Of a stretch of 36,532 nt of DNA, positions 6,954 to 16,767 are shown in pieces. Position numbers and translations under genes: made by a program. The notes below the pieces were generated by a model. It did no database searches. It saw nothing but the letters and a program-made list of their open reading frames with translations, and was not told where the DNA came from. Position 1 is the stretch's first letter; each line of letters starts with the position of its first letter. Where the stretch lies: NCBI GenBank assembly GCA_026393535.1, contig JAPKZY010000065.1:1-36532 (forward strand). The letters run 5' to 3'. This DNA comes from Actinomycetota bacterium. Lineage in GTDB: Bacteria; Actinomycetota; Acidimicrobiia; Acidimicrobiales; Ilumatobacteraceae.

Positions 6954-8282
6954 GTGACCGCAATCCTTCGCCGCCAAACATGGTCGACCATGACCGATGC
7001 CGACAAGGAAGCTCTCTGCCACCGCGGTCTCGACGACATCTTCGACGCTGGTCTGCGCTCGTCCATTGGCGCCCTGATTGAAGACGTCCGTGTACGTGGC
7101 GACCAGGCTGTGTGCGATGCCCTCCAGAAGTTTGACGGCATCTCGCTGACCCCGAGCCAATTACGGGTTTCGGCGCAAGAGATTGCAGAGGCCCGTATTG
7201 ACCCAGCGGTTGAAAATGCCATTATCGATGCCATCTCTCACTTACGTGCCTTCAATGAGGAACTGCGTGAACGGTCGAACGACTGGCAAATGGAGCTTGA
7301 AAACGGACTCACGGCCGGCGAAAAGATCACTCCAATCTCTAGCGTCGGTCTGTTCGTGCCCAGTGGCAAAGCCAGCTATCCATCAGTCGCATGCCAACTT
7401 GGCGTCCCTGCAGTTGTTGCTGGAGTACCAAACATCGTGCTTGTTGTTCCACCTATTCCTGGTGGCAATGGCGAAGTAGACCCCGCGGTTTTAGTGATCT
7501 GTCGCCTTCTTGGTATCACCAGCGTGTTTCGCATCAATGGCCCTGCCGGTATTGCAGCACTTGGTTTCGGTACCGAAACAATTCCACGCGTGCGCAAAGT
7601 TGTCGGTCCCGGCAGTCCGGCTGTCACATTGGCGCAAGTAGAAATGCAACGACATGGTCTTGCCACCATGATGTTGCTTGGCCCCACCGAAAGTCTTGTT
7701 GTTGCAGACCACACAGCACATGTCGGCAAGCTTGCATCTGACCTTCTTATCGAAGCCGAACACGGCACAGACTCATCTGTTGTGTTTGTCGCAACTTCGC
7801 AAGACCTGATTGATGCTGTTGAAGCAGAACTACAAATTCAACTTGCAGATCTTCCCGATGTGCGCGCTGAAGCATGTCGCGCATCACTTGGGCCGAACGG
7901 TGGCGCAGTGCTTGTATCAACACTGAATGAAGCAGTTGAAGTGGTCAACATGTACGCACCTGAACATTGTCAAGTTGCAGTCGATGCGCAATACGAAGAG
8001 CGTGTTGTTGATGCCATCGTCAACGCAGGTGAAATTCTGATTGGGCAGCACACACCATTTAGCGCAGGCAATTTCATAATTGGTGCACCAGCGTCGTTGC
8101 CCACCAGTGGTTTTGCACATGTGTCATCCGGTATCACTGTTGACGCATTCTTAAAGCGCACAGCAGTTGCACGTGCAAATGAACCAGCGCTTCGTCGCAT
8201 GGCAGACAACATCATTGCATTTGCAGACCACGAAGGTTTCCCTGCACACGGCAATGCAATTCGCCGCCGCTTTTCACTGTAA
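6954..8282 (+). CDS. Histidinol dehydrogenase-family protein (function uncertain)
   Basis: Clear HisD homologue along its length, including GLFVPSGKASYPS, VVGPGSPAVTLAQ, EAEHGTDSS, YAPEH and EGFPAHGNAIRRR. HisD oxidises L-histidinol to histidine using NAD and zinc. Numbering is from a GTG at 6954; a TTG at 6897 is an alternative start giving 461 aa. The catalytic pair E337/H338 (E. coli 326/327) and H432 (419) are kept. The zinc-ligand Gln259 position reads E267, Asp360 reads N373 (AGNF), and the histidinol-binding His367 position reads A380 (GAPASLPT). No other his gene is nearby. It may therefore act on another alcohol or aldehyde, as known HisD paralogues do. It ends flush against the dehalogenase stop codon. 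Confidence 0.85.
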   Translation: MTAILRRQTWSTMTDADKEALCHRGLDDIFDAGLRSSIGALIEDVRVRGDQAVCDALQKFDGISLTPSQLRVSAQEIAEARIDPAVENAIIDAISHLRAFNEELRERSNDWQMELENGLTAGEKITPISSVGLFVPSGKASYPSVACQLGVPAVVAGVPNIVLVVPPIPGGNGEVDPAVLVICRLLGITSVFRINGPAGIAALGFGTETIPRVRKVVGPGSPAVTLAQVEMQRHGLATMMLLGPTESLVVADHTAHVGKLASDLLIEAEHGTDSSVVFVATSQDLIDAVEAELQIQLADLPDVRAEACRASLGPNGGAVLVSTLNEAVEVVNMYAPEHCQVAVDAQYEERVVDAIVNAGEILIGQHTPFSAGNFIIGAPASLPTSGFAHVSSGITVDAFLKRTAVARANEPALRRMADNIIAFADHEGFPAHGNAIRRRFSL

Positions 8283-9368
8283 TTAAACAGTCTGTGGAAA
8301 TGCAGAAATAAAAGAGATCATGTCGGCAGCTAATTCCCCGCCGAGATCTTCTTGAATGAAGTGGCTCGCCCGATACACCTTGTGATTAATTCCCGGCAAC
8401 TGAGTGCCCGGAATACCTTCGCGATATTGCTTGCCCATTTCCATATAAGTGAAAGGACAACGGTCGCCCCAAATGGTCAAGACAGGTTTCGTAAACGTGT
8501 TGAATACTTCCCACGCGGCGTCGCCCTTCTCGCGTTCTGAGTCATCGGCCGAAATCGGCACCAACATCGGAAAGCGGCGAGCACCGACAGAAAACTCATG
8601 CGAAGGGAACGGGGCGTCATACGCGGCGAGTGATTCTGGCGATAGTTTCGACAAGCACCATCCCTGCACAATCTTCGACGGAATAAGTTCTTTCACTTCC
8701 TGGGCATACATGCGCCACGCAAGAAAATAAAACGCTGGGCCCGCTTCTACAAGCGCATGAACCTTGTCAGCATTGATGCTGTCATCGTCGTTCACTGTTG
8801 CGCGCCAATCCATATTCATCATGTCCTTCATGATTTGAGGATCAAATGGTTGTTGCGCAGTAATGAAAGGAACAGCTGGCCCTGAACGAGGCAGGCCTGT
8901 GTTTGAAAAGACAACACGTGCAAATCGATCTGGAATTTCTGAAATTACTCGACCGCCAACAAGGCCACCCCAGTCTTGACCGAAGAATGTCAGGTTCGTG
9001 AGATTCAATTTCTCTACTAATTCACGCACCCATGCAACATGGTTGCTATATGTATATGCCAGTTCATCTGTTGGTTTATCTGAACGACCAAAACCAATGA
9101 GGTCAGGGACAATGACGCGATATCCGGCAGCAACAAGTGGCGTCACCATCTTGTGATACAGATATCCCCACATCGGTTCACCGTGTAACAAAAACATTGT
9201 TTCTTTTGCATCACTCGGGCCAGCATCGACATATGCCATCTGCAGTCCTGCACCCACTGTGACTTCATGAACAGGCCAGTCATACCCAATCACATTCTTG
9301 AAACAGGATTCAGGAGTACGTACTACCTCACCAACAGTGGGGACAATACGACGTTCAGGCAAGCTCAT
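8283..9368 (-). CDS. Haloalkane dehalogenase, HLD-I type alpha/beta hydrolase
   Basis: Alpha/beta-hydrolase resembling subfamily I haloalkane dehalogenases, which cleave carbon-halogen bonds hydrolytically to an alcohol and halide. Motifs in order are LLHGEPMWGYLY (oxyanion region), DLIGFGRSDKP, the nucleophile elbow FGQDWGG with D132 and halide-binding W133, WGDRCPF with the likely acid D302, and ASHFIQED with H336. Numbering uses the ATG at 9368 (361 aa). A GTG at 9419 would add 17 Cys-rich residues that look unrelated to the family. The second halide-stabilising Trp is not assigned with certainty, so related hydrolase activity remains possible. The gene lies about 70 nt downstream of the clpB stop and is probably separate from that operon. 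Confidence 0.85.
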   Translation of the reverse strand: MSLPERRIVPTVGEVVRTPESCFKNVIGYDWPVHEVTVGAGLQMAYVDAGPSDAKETMFLLHGEPMWGYLYHKMVTPLVAAGYRVIVPDLIGFGRSDKPTDELAYTYSNHVAWVRELVEKLNLTNLTFFGQDWGGLVGGRVISEIPDRFARVVFSNTGLPRSGPAVPFITAQQPFDPQIMKDMMNMDWRATVNDDDSINADKVHALVEAGPAFYFLAWRMYAQEVKELIPSKIVQGWCLSKLSPESLAAYDAPFPSHEFSVGARRFPMLVPISADDSEREKGDAAWEVFNTFTKPVLTIWGDRCPFTYMEMGKQYREGIPGTQLPGINHKVYRASHFIQEDLGGELAADMISFISAFPQTV

Positions 9369-9437
9369 TGCCGAAGTGTAGAAGCATCTGCAACACGGCG
9401 ATTCACCGCGGGATAACACATACCATTCAGATGGTTT

Positions 9438-11924
9438 TTAACAGCCGGTGACGACAAGCTCGCCATCAGCAACATCAACAGAGATGACTCCGTCTTCGTT
9501 GACGCGGCCTTCCAGAATGATGACCGCTGCTTTATCTGCAATCTCTCGCTGGATAAGACGCTTCAAGGGTCGAGCGCCAAACGATGCATCGAACCCGCGA
9601 GTGCCAAGCCATTGGCGGGCAGCGTCGGACACTTCCAAAACCAATCTGCGCTCAGCCATGCGCTGTACCAAGTGCTCAAGTTGAATACCCACGATGTGGC
9701 TGAGGTCGTCCTCTGTCAAGGAGCGGAACTGCACAATTTCGTCAATACGGTTCACGAACTCGGGACGGAAGTAATCAATTGGTTCGCCTGGCAAGTTGCT
9801 TGTCATGATCAACACAACATTGGTGAAGTCAACAGTGCGGCCTTGGCCATCAGTCAAACGACCATCGTCAAGTACTTGCAACAAAATGTTGAACACATCA
9901 GGATGTGCTTTTTCCACTTCGTCTAACAACACAACGCTGTACGGACGACGACGAACAAGTTCGGTGAGTTGGCCGCCTTCGTCGTACCCGACATAACCAG
10001 GGGGTGCACCAATGAGACGCGACACGGAATGCTTTTCCGTGTACTCACCCATATCAATGCGCACCATTGCCTTTTCATCGTCGAACAAATATTCAGCTAG
10101 AGCCCGCGCAAGTTCTGTTTTACCGACCCCAGTTGGGCCAAGAAACATAAACGAGCCAATGGGCTTATTTGGGTCAGACAAACCTGCGCGGCTTCGGCGA
10201 ATGGCGTTAGCAACTGCAGTCACTGCATCGTCTTGACCAATGACGCGCTTGTGTAGCTGATCTTCAAGGTGCACCAGTTTGGCCATCTCACCTTCCAGCA
10301 ATTTGCTGACAGGCACTCCGGTCCACTTCGAAACCACTTCGGCAATGTCTTCAGCATCAACTTCTTCTTTCAACATTCGTTGTGTGACCTGCAGTTGATC
10401 AAGATGCGCGGTTGCATCATTAATGCGACGTTCAAGTTCCGGGATGCGACCGTATTGAATTTCTGAGGCCTTTGTGAGATCGGTTTCCCTCTCTACAACA
10501 GAGCGCAGTGTCTCGAGTTCTTCCTTCAGTGTGCGAATTGCTGAGATTGCTGAACGCTCAGCATCCCAATGCCCCTTCATCACGTCTGCTTCGGCCTGCA
10601 ATGATGTCAGTTCTTCTACCAACGTGCTCAAGCGATCACGCGATGCAGAATCAGTTTCCTTATCAAGTGCCACTTTCTCGATTTCTAATTGCAAAATGCG
10701 GCGTTGCACGATGTCAATCTCTGTTGGTAGCGAATCAATCTCAATACGCAGCTTGCTCGCCGCTTCGTCCATCAAGTCGATTGCCTTGTCTGGCAGGAAT
10801 CGATTAGTGAGGTATCGATTCGACAACACGGCAGCACTAACAAGAGCAGAATCTTGAATTCGCACACCGTGATGTACTTCATAGCGTTCTTTTAAACCGC
10901 GCAAGATTGCAATGGTGTCGGCAACCGTTGGTTCGCCGACATACACCTGTTGAAAGCGACGCTCGAGAGCTGGGTCTTTCTCTACATATTTGCGATATTC
11001 ATCAAGAGTGGTTGCGCCAATCATGCGCAGTTCCCCACGCGCAAGCATTGGCTTGATCATGTTGCCCGCATCCATTGCGCCTTCAGCACCGCCAGCACCA
11101 ACCATTGTGTGCAATTCATCAACGAAGGTAATGACTTCACCCTCTGCATCTGTAATTTCTTTAAGAACTGCTTTGAAGCGCTCTTCGAATTCGCCGCGAT
11201 ATTTAGCGCCGGCTACCAACGAACTGATGTCAAGAGAAATTAACCGTTTTCCCTTGAGTCCTTCTGGTACGTCGCCATCGGCAATACGGCGGGCAAGCCC
11301 ATCAACAATGGCGGTCTTACCAACACCTGGTTCACCAATTAATACAGGGTTGTTCTTCGTACGGCGGGAAAGCACCTGGATCACTCGACGAATTTCTTCA
11401 TCACGACCAATGACTGGGTCTATCTTTCCGTCTCGTGCTCGAGCTGTGAGATCAATTCCGTATTTCGCTAATGCTGCAAACTGTGATTCAGGATCTGGTG
11501 ACGTGACTCGGTGTGAACCGCGTACCTCTTTTAAGGCCTGCAGCATTTCCTCGCTGCCAATGCCGATGCGTTGATTCATCGCTAGGACGAGGTGCTCGAC
11601 AGAGACATAATCATCTTTGAGGTTTTTGCGACTTGAGTCTGCGTTTGTCAGCACATTGGCAAGTTCGCGATTCATGCGCGGTTCTGCCCCACCAGTTGCC
11701 CGTGGCAGTTTGGCCACAACTGCATCTGCCTTCGATTGCACCATTCCTGGCGCAATGCCAAGCTTCTGTAAAAACGCAGGAACAATAGTGTCGGTTTGTC
11801 CAGCCACTGCACTAAGTACGTGATCAACTGTGACTTCGGGGTTACCGAGTGTGCGCGCAGAATCGCTTGCTGCGGCAATCGCCTCTTGAGTCCTCGTCGT
11901 CCATTTCTTTGGGTCGATAGCCAT
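9438..11924 (-). CDS. clpB: ATP-dependent disaggregase ClpB
   Basis: Hexameric AAA+ chaperone that works with DnaK to pull proteins from aggregates. The domain order is an N-terminal Clp repeat domain (about 1-150), AAA-1 with Walker A GEPGVGKT (about residue 200), a coiled-coil middle domain (about 400-520) that marks ClpB rather than ClpA/C, AAA-2 with GPTGVGKT (about 595), and the C-terminal D2-small domain. The length is 828 aa, somewhat below the usual 850-870. Part of the shortfall is in AAA-2, where [16 protein letters not shown] replaces a longer segment. The ATG start follows the hspR stop by 12 nt, with AAGGA overlapping that stop. It is the last gene of the dnaK operon, so HspR control is likely. 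Confidence 0.97.
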   Translation of the reverse strand: MAIDPKKWTTRTQEAIAAASDSARTLGNPEVTVDHVLSAVAGQTDTIVPAFLQKLGIAPGMVQSKADAVVAKLPRATGGAEPRMNRELANVLTNADSSRKNLKDDYVSVEHLVLAMNQRIGIGSEEMLQALKEVRGSHRVTSPDPESQFAALAKYGIDLTARARDGKIDPVIGRDEEIRRVIQVLSRRTKNNPVLIGEPGVGKTAIVDGLARRIADGDVPEGLKGKRLISLDISSLVAGAKYRGEFEERFKAVLKEITDAEGEVITFVDELHTMVGAGGAEGAMDAGNMIKPMLARGELRMIGATTLDEYRKYVEKDPALERRFQQVYVGEPTVADTIAILRGLKERYEVHHGVRIQDSALVSAAVLSNRYLTNRFLPDKAIDLMDEAASKLRIEIDSLPTEIDIVQRRILQLEIEKVALDKETDSASRDRLSTLVEELTSLQAEADVMKGHWDAERSAISAIRTLKEELETLRSVVERETDLTKASEIQYGRIPELERRINDATAHLDQLQVTQRMLKEEVDAEDIAEVVSKWTGVPVSKLLEGEMAKLVHLEDQLHKRVIGQDDAVTAVANAIRRSRAGLSDPNKPIGSFMFLGPTGVGKTELARALAEYLFDDEKAMVRIDMGEYTEKHSVSRLIGAPPGYVGYDEGGQLTELVRRRPYSVVLLDEVEKAHPDVFNILLQVLDDGRLTDGQGRTVDFTNVVLIMTSNLPGEPIDYFRPEFVNRIDEIVQFRSLTEDDLSHIVGIQLEHLVQRMAERRLVLEVSDAARQWLGTRGFDASFGARPLKRLIQREIADKAAVIILEGRVNEDGVISVDVADGELVVTGC

Positions 11925-11936
11925 AGTGGTGTTTCC

Positions 11937-12332
11937 TTATCGGTCCGGGTCAAAGATGCTGGGGCGCTCACCGAAGCGGGCTATTGCTTGTCGCAGCGGC
12001 ACAAGGTTGCTGCGGCTGCGCGATTCAATTTCGGTGATGGCGTGCATGAGGCCTTGACGCAGTTGTTCAACTTCGCTGCGCAGTCGCACTACTTCTGCTT
12101 CCAACGTCATGACATGGCGAATGCCCTCCAAGTTCATGCCTGTGGCTGCAAGTTCTGTGATGCGCAAAAGTCGCGCGATATCTGCGTCGCTGTATCGACG
12201 GTTGCCGCCAGTTGTTCGGGCCGGGGTTAACAAACCACGGCGTTCGTAGATGCGCAATGTTTGTGGGTGCATACCGGCAAGCTCGGCTGCAACCGAGATG
12301 ACATAGAGGGCACGTCGATCATCGTTGGTCAT
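11937..12332 (-). CDS. hspR: Heat-shock repressor HspR (MerR family)
   Basis: A MerR-type DNA-binding repressor that in Actinobacteria binds HAIR operators and represses the dnaK operon together with DnaK. The winged-helix segment is YVISVAAELAGMHPQTLRIYERRGLL, followed by GGNRRYSDADIARL, the signature of HspR/MerR. A C-terminal coiled coil (EAEVVRLRSEVEQLRQGL) follows. It is 131 aa. The start ATG overlaps the dnaJ stop as ATGA. Position in the dnaK-grpE-dnaJ-hspR series supports HspR over other MerR members. The predicted target is the inverted repeat at 15876-15896. Confidence 0.95.
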   Translation of the reverse strand: MTNDDRRALYVISVAAELAGMHPQTLRIYERRGLLTPARTTGGNRRYSDADIARLLRITELAATGMNLEGIRHVMTLEAEVVRLRSEVEQLRQGLMHAITEIESRSRSNLVPLRQAIARFGERPSIFDPDR

Positions 12333-13447
12333 GGCGTTGTTCCTGACGCACGTGGTGAGGAAAGCACTTCACTGAGTGATTCAATTGCGGAGCGCTCTTC
12401 ATCTGAGAGTTTCGTCGGCACGTTTACCTCGACAGTGACAATGAGGTCACCGACTTGCTTTGGTAATTCAATGCCTTTGCCTTTCACGCGATGACGGGAA
12501 CCACTTTGTGTGCCGGCTTTCAGGCGCAATGTCACATCGCTGCCGTCAAGGGTTGGCACTGTAATCGTTGCGCCCAATACTGCTTCAGTAAATGACACAG
12601 GAACACGCGTCAACAAGTTCAAGCCTTCACGTGTAAACAACAGATGCGGTGCAACATTGCATTCCACAAACAAGTCGCCAGCAGGGCCACCGTTGCGACC
12701 AGGAGTGCCCCGGCCTTTCAGACGAATGCGTTGACCGTTGTCAACACCAGCAGGAATTCGCACATTCACTTCACGCGGACGACGTTCAATTCCCGTTCCT
12801 CGACATGTTGAACATGGGTTCTCGATAATGATGCCGTTGCCACTACACGAACGACAGGGCTGTGAGAAGGAAAACATTCCCTGATTGTCTGCAGTAGAAC
12901 CGCGACCACCGCACGCTGCACATGTTTTGGGTGTTGTACCGGCGCGAGCACCAGAACCAGTACATGATGAACATTGCGCATCTGCAGTGAGATGTAACGA
13001 CGTTGTGATTCCGTGAGCCGCATCAACAAAATCAAGCGTCAGTGTTGTTTCGATATCTTGCCCGCGTTGTGGACCAGTTGATCCGCCACCACCACGACGT
13101 CCACCACCGCCACGACCAAACATTTGACCAAGGATGTCACCGAGACCATCGCCGCCCATGTCGAAGCGAATGTTTTGTCCGCCTGCGCCACCACCGAATC
13201 CGCCCATTGGACCAACACGTCGTACTTCGTCGTACTCTGCGCGTTTCTTTTCATCGCCCACAACGTCGTATGCAGCTGAAATGTCTTTGAACTTTTCTTC
13301 TGCTGCTGCGTTGTCGGGGTTTGCATCAGGGTGATACTGGCGCGCAAGTCGCCGGTACGCCTTCGTGATGTCTTTGACAGTTGCGTCTTTCGACACGCCA
13401 AGCACTGCGTAATAGTCCTTTTCGTACCATTCGCGCTGTCCTGACAT
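12329..13447 (-). CDS. dnaJ: Chaperone DnaJ (Hsp40)
   Basis: Class I J-protein that delivers unfolded clients to DnaK and stimulates its ATPase. The J-domain is residues ~11-75, with the HPD tripeptide at 39-41. A Gly/Phe-rich region (about 75-130) is followed by four zinc-binding CxxCxGxG repeats (CSSCTGSG, CAACGGRG, CRSCSGNG, CSTCRGTG) and the C-terminal substrate-binding domain. 372 aa is standard. The start lies 3 nt after the grpE stop. A start with MSGQREWYEKDYYAVLGV matches the actinobacterial DnaJ1 style. Confidence 0.97.
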   Translation of the reverse strand: MSGQREWYEKDYYAVLGVSKDATVKDITKAYRRLARQYHPDANPDNAAAEEKFKDISAAYDVVGDEKKRAEYDEVRRVGPMGGFGGGAGGQNIRFDMGGDGLGDILGQMFGRGGGGRRGGGGSTGPQRGQDIETTLTLDFVDAAHGITTSLHLTADAQCSSCTGSGARAGTTPKTCAACGGRGSTADNQGMFSFSQPCRSCSGNGIIIENPCSTCRGTGIERRPREVNVRIPAGVDNGQRIRLKGRGTPGRNGGPAGDLFVECNVAPHLLFTREGLNLLTRVPVSFTEAVLGATITVPTLDGSDVTLRLKAGTQSGSRHRVKGKGIELPKQVGDLIVTVEVNVPTKLSDEERSAIESLSEVLSSPRASGTTP

Positions 13448-13450
13448 GAC

Positions 13451-13933
13451 TTATCCCCGCACCTTCACCATGGCAGCGCGCAACACGCGGCCCTTCCATT
13501 CGTATCCAGTGCGAAGCACTTCAACCACGATTGGTTCTCCACCGTCGCCTTCTTCATGAACAACAGCTTCTGAAGTAGTTGGGTCAAAGGGCTTATCTAA
13601 AAGATCGAGTGCTACAAGACCTTGCTTCACAAGTGCAGCCATGAGTGCCGACCAAATAGGTTCAACACCGTCTGCACCGTGAGCAAAGGCTGCTTCGCAC
13701 GCATCAAGAACTGGTAATAACGAATCCGCGATACGACCGGTAGCCCGGTCTACTTCGTCAGACATGTTCGACGTGACACGCTTTTTGTAGTTTTCAAAAT
13801 CGGCCTGCAGACGTAACGCGATGTCCTTGAACTCATTACGTTCTTGGACAAGCGCATCAATGTCGTGCTCGATTAGTTCAACTATCTCGGCGTCAATGGC
13901 GTCTTCTGGTTGATCAACATTGTCTTCAGACAT
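13451..13933 (-). CDS. grpE: Nucleotide exchange factor GrpE
   Basis: GrpE is the ADP/ATP exchange factor of DnaK. The acidic N-terminus (about 1-30) precedes a long coiled-coil helix, RNEFKDIALRLQADFENYKKRV, which is the family hallmark. LLPVLDACEAAF forms the four-helix part, and the C-terminal beta-wing ends in GYEWKGRVLRAAMVKV. It is slightly short at 160 aa. It lies 3 nt after dnaK (TAATTCATG), with no clear ribosome-binding site of its own, so translational coupling is likely. Confidence 0.96.
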   Translation of the reverse strand: MSEDNVDQPEDAIDAEIVELIEHDIDALVQERNEFKDIALRLQADFENYKKRVTSNMSDEVDRATGRIADSLLPVLDACEAAFAHGADGVEPIWSALMAALVKQGLVALDLLDKPFDPTTSEAVVHEEGDGGEPIVVEVLRTGYEWKGRVLRAAMVKVRG

Positions 13934-13936
13934 GAA

Positions 13937-15772
13937 TTACTGCTCATCTACAATTTCGGCATCAACGATGTCATCGTCGTTTGGTGCACCTTGTGCGCCT
14001 GAAGCTGATGTGCCTGCTGCTTCACTGTCGCGAGCTGCTGTTTCGTACAACTTCTGACTGAATGCCTGGCTGGCACCCATCAGAGTTTCCGTTGCTGCCT
14101 TGATGTCGTCAATGTTGTTACCGGCAATAGCTGTCTTCAGAATTCCGAGCGGGCCTTCAACAGCTTCTTTTTCTTCTTCAGTTACTTTGTCGCCTTGTTC
14201 TTTCAGAACTTTTTCAGTTTGGTACACAAGTGAGTCAGCATTGTTACGTACTTCTGCTTCTTCGCGACGACGCTTGTCATCTTCAGCGTGTGACTCGGCA
14301 TCGCGAATCATCTCTTCAATTTTTTCTTTGCTGAGAGATGACGAGCTGGTGATGGTCATGGACTGCTCTTTGCTTGTGGCACGGTCCTTGGCCGATACAT
14401 GCACAATTCCGTTTGCGTCGATATCGAATGTGACTTCAATTTGAGGCATTCCGCGTTGAGCAGGTGGAAGGTCAACCAAGTTGAACTTGCCAAGTGACTG
14501 GTTGTAACTAGCCATTTCACGCTCACCCTGAAGAACATTGATCTCTACTGATGGCTGGTTGTCATCTGCAGTGGTGAACACTTCAGTACGGCGTGTAGGA
14601 ATTGTGGTGTTGCGCTCAATGAGTTTTGTCATTACGCCGCCCTTAGTTTCAATTCCCAATGACAACGGTGTCACGTCGAGCAGCAAGATGTCTTTAACAT
14701 CGCCCTTCAACACTCCGGCTTGAACTGCTGCACCAATAGCAACTACTTCGTCTGGGTTCACTGACTTGTTTGGCTCTTTGCCGGTCATGTTGAACACAAG
14801 TTCTTGCACTGCTGGCATACGAGTAGAACCACCAACCAAGATGACGTGGTCAATTTGGCTCTTTGTAAGACCAGCATCTTTGATTGCCTGATCAAATGCC
14901 ACGCGGCAACGCTCGACAAGATCTGCAGTCATTTCCTGGAACTTGGAACGCGTTAACGACTCATCAAGGTGCAATGGGCCTTCTGCAGTTGCAGTAATGA
15001 AAGGCAAGTTGATTTGTGTCTGTTGTGTTTGTGACAATTCGATTTTTGCTTTTTCAGCAGCTTCTTTCAAACGCTGAACAGCCATACGGTCCTGTGCAAG
15101 ATCAATACCGTGTGCGCTCTTTAACTGTTGTGTCAACCAGTCAATGATGCGCTGGTCCCAATCGTCACCACCAAGATGAGTGTCACCGTGTGTGCTCTTT
15201 ACTTCAAACACACCGTCGCCAATTTCAAGAACAGAAACGTCGAACGTTCCACCACCAAGGTCGAAAACCAAAATAGTTTCATCGTGTGATGACTTGTCTA
15301 AGCCGTATGCAAGTGCTGCAGCTGTTGGCTCGTTGATAATGCGCAAAACATTCAAACCTGCAATAGCGCCAGCTTCTTTTGTTGCAGTGCGTTGTGCGTC
15401 GTCGAAATATGCAGGGACAGTGATAACAGCATCTGTGACTGTGTCACCGAGATATGCCTCTGCATCACGCTTCAACTTCATCAGTGTGCGAGCACTGATT
15501 TCTTGTGGCGTGTACTTCTTGCCATCAATGTCCTCTGAAGTCCATGTAGTTCCCATCTGGCGCTTGATGCTGCGAAATGTGCGATCAGGGTTGGTGATGG
15601 CTTGGCGCTTTGCCACTTCGCCAACAAGAACTTCACCGGCCTTTGAAAAAGCAACGATGGACGGCGTGGTACGAGCACCTTCTGAGTTGGGGATGACGAC
15701 TGGTTCGCCAGCCTCAAGAACTGAAACAACTGAGTTGGTGGTTCCGAGGTCGATTCCGACTGCTTTTGCCAT
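13937..15772 (-). CDS. dnaK: Chaperone DnaK (Hsp70)
   Basis: ATP-dependent chaperone. The start is placed at ATG 15772 ([18 protein letters not shown]), 10 nt after AGGAG; a longer open frame upstream would be non-homologous. That gives 611 aa. The actin-like ATPase domain shows [22 protein letters not shown] and the GG-STR phosphate segment. The [19 protein letters not shown] linker and substrate-binding domain follow. The C-terminus ends in the acidic tail [14 protein letters not shown]. It is the first gene of dnaK-grpE-dnaJ-hspR-clpB and has an HspR-type operator upstream. Confidence 0.98.
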   Translation of the reverse strand: MAKAVGIDLGTTNSVVSVLEAGEPVVIPNSEGARTTPSIVAFSKAGEVLVGEVAKRQAITNPDRTFRSIKRQMGTTWTSEDIDGKKYTPQEISARTLMKLKRDAEAYLGDTVTDAVITVPAYFDDAQRTATKEAGAIAGLNVLRIINEPTAAALAYGLDKSSHDETILVFDLGGGTFDVSVLEIGDGVFEVKSTHGDTHLGGDDWDQRIIDWLTQQLKSAHGIDLAQDRMAVQRLKEAAEKAKIELSQTQQTQINLPFITATAEGPLHLDESLTRSKFQEMTADLVERCRVAFDQAIKDAGLTKSQIDHVILVGGSTRMPAVQELVFNMTGKEPNKSVNPDEVVAIGAAVQAGVLKGDVKDILLLDVTPLSLGIETKGGVMTKLIERNTTIPTRRTEVFTTADDNQPSVEINVLQGEREMASYNQSLGKFNLVDLPPAQRGMPQIEVTFDIDANGIVHVSAKDRATSKEQSMTITSSSSLSKEKIEEMIRDAESHAEDDKRRREEAEVRNNADSLVYQTEKVLKEQGDKVTEEEKEAVEGPLGILKTAIAGNNIDDIKAATETLMGASQAFSQKLYETAARDSEAAGTSASGAQGAPNDDDIVDAEIVDEQ

Positions 15773-15864
15773 GGGGTTATGTCTCCTGTACTTGGTTCCG
15801 GCGGGTGCCGGATACGGGTGGGGTGGCTTCACAATAAAGGGCTCCAAGAGAGATACCAACCTCT

Positions 15865-15896
15865 GATATAGGAAAGTTGATACGAAGTGACTCAAC
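15865..15896 (-). promoter_or_regulatory. HAIR-like HspR operator overlapping the dnaK promoter
   Basis: On the minus strand the site reads GTTGAGT-N7-TATCAAC (15876-15896), close to the known HAIR consensus CTTGAGT-N7-ACTCAAG. The 5' half matches 6 of 7; the core is TTGA-N11-TCAA. TTGAGT (15890-15895) can serve as -35 with CTATAT or TATATC (15865-15871) as -10, at 18-19 nt spacing, so a bound repressor would cover the -35. It lies about 100 nt upstream of the dnaK ATG, in the divergent dnaK/phosphoglycerate mutase interval. HspR binding is inferred. Confidence 0.65.
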
Positions 15897-15972
15897 ATTT
15901 ATCACATGCCGGAATTACTGGTGTTCGTTGCAGATTTCCCCTCTGGCGTGGGCTCAGACCTACGATGAAGGT

Positions 15973-16722
15973 GTGCTCGGCAATCTCGTCCTCCTGCGCC
16001 ACGGTCAAAGTACGTGGAATCAACTCAACCTCTTTACGGGCTGGCACGATGTGCCCCTTTCAGCCCAAGGAGAACGGGAAGCAGCCGAGGCAGGCCCCAC
16101 CATGGCAGCCGCCGGCCTTGTCTTCGACGTTGCCCATACCTCTCTATTAACCCGCGCCGTCTTGACCTGCCATTTGGCACTGTCTGGCATGGGCCAGGTG
16201 TGGTTGCCGGTGGAACGGCATTGGAAATGGAACGAGCGCCATTACGGGGCATTGCAGGGACTCGACAAGGCCGCCACTACCGCCCAACATGGTGAAGCCC
16301 AGACAAAGATCTGGCGCCGCAGCTACGACGTACCACCACCGCCGGTCGATCTCGCTAGCCCGGAACACCCCGCCAATGATCCTCGGTATCGCCTCGTTAA
16401 CCCTGCAGATTTACCCGCCACAGAATGCCTGAAAGATGTGGTTGACAGAGTGGTGCCACATTTTCACGCCACGGTTGTGCCGCAATTGCGCGCGGGCATG
16501 AACGTCTTGATTGCGGCTCACGGAAATTCATTACGAGCATTGGTCATGGCTCTTGAGAACATTTCGTCAGAGAACATCGCCGAATTGAATATCCCTACGG
16601 GTGTGCCCCGACTCTACAAATTGTCGGATTCTCTCGCCGTGAATGAGGTCACCTACCTCGGCGACGCCGAGAAAATCAAAGCAGCAACGGACGCTGTGGC
16701 GAATCAAGCAAAACCCAAGTAA
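15973..16722 (+). CDS. gpmA: 2,3-bisphosphoglycerate-dependent phosphoglycerate mutase
   Basis: Interconverts 3- and 2-phosphoglycerate in glycolysis through a phosphohistidine. LVLLRHGQSTWN carries the phospho-acceptor H10, and AAHGNSLRALV carries the second catalytic His (H183). WKWNERHYGALQGLDKA is the conserved dPGM block. The start is taken as GTG 15973, which gives 249 aa, the typical family length; the frame continues upstream but that part is not homologous. No ribosome-binding site with good spacing is visible, so initiation may be leaderless. It is divergent from dnaK, with about 200 nt between starts. Confidence 0.93.
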   Translation: MLGNLVLLRHGQSTWNQLNLFTGWHDVPLSAQGEREAAEAGPTMAAAGLVFDVAHTSLLTRAVLTCHLALSGMGQVWLPVERHWKWNERHYGALQGLDKAATTAQHGEAQTKIWRRSYDVPPPPVDLASPEHPANDPRYRLVNPADLPATECLKDVVDRVVPHFHATVVPQLRAGMNVLIAAHGNSLRALVMALENISSENIAELNIPTGVPRLYKLSDSLAVNEVTYLGDAEKIKAATDAVANQAKPK

Positions 16723-16767
16723 CTCCACTGGTAATTGATTACTTCCGATGGAAGTACACTGGGGGGC

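Noticed and set aside
9421-9440. ACCAT-TCAG-ATGGT followed by Ts near the clpB stop
   Set aside because: The T-run follows the hairpin only on the plus strand, where no gene ends; on the clpB strand no T-tract follows and the stem is only 5 bp.
10990-11574. 194-codon plus-strand frame inside clpB
   Set aside because: Shadow of the conserved AAA-1 domain on the opposite strand.
15180-15866. 228-codon open frame on the plus strand across dnaK
   Set aside because: Antisense to the highly conserved DnaK ATPase domain; long antisense frames over dnaK are a known codon-bias artefact, and the sequence has no recognisable family.
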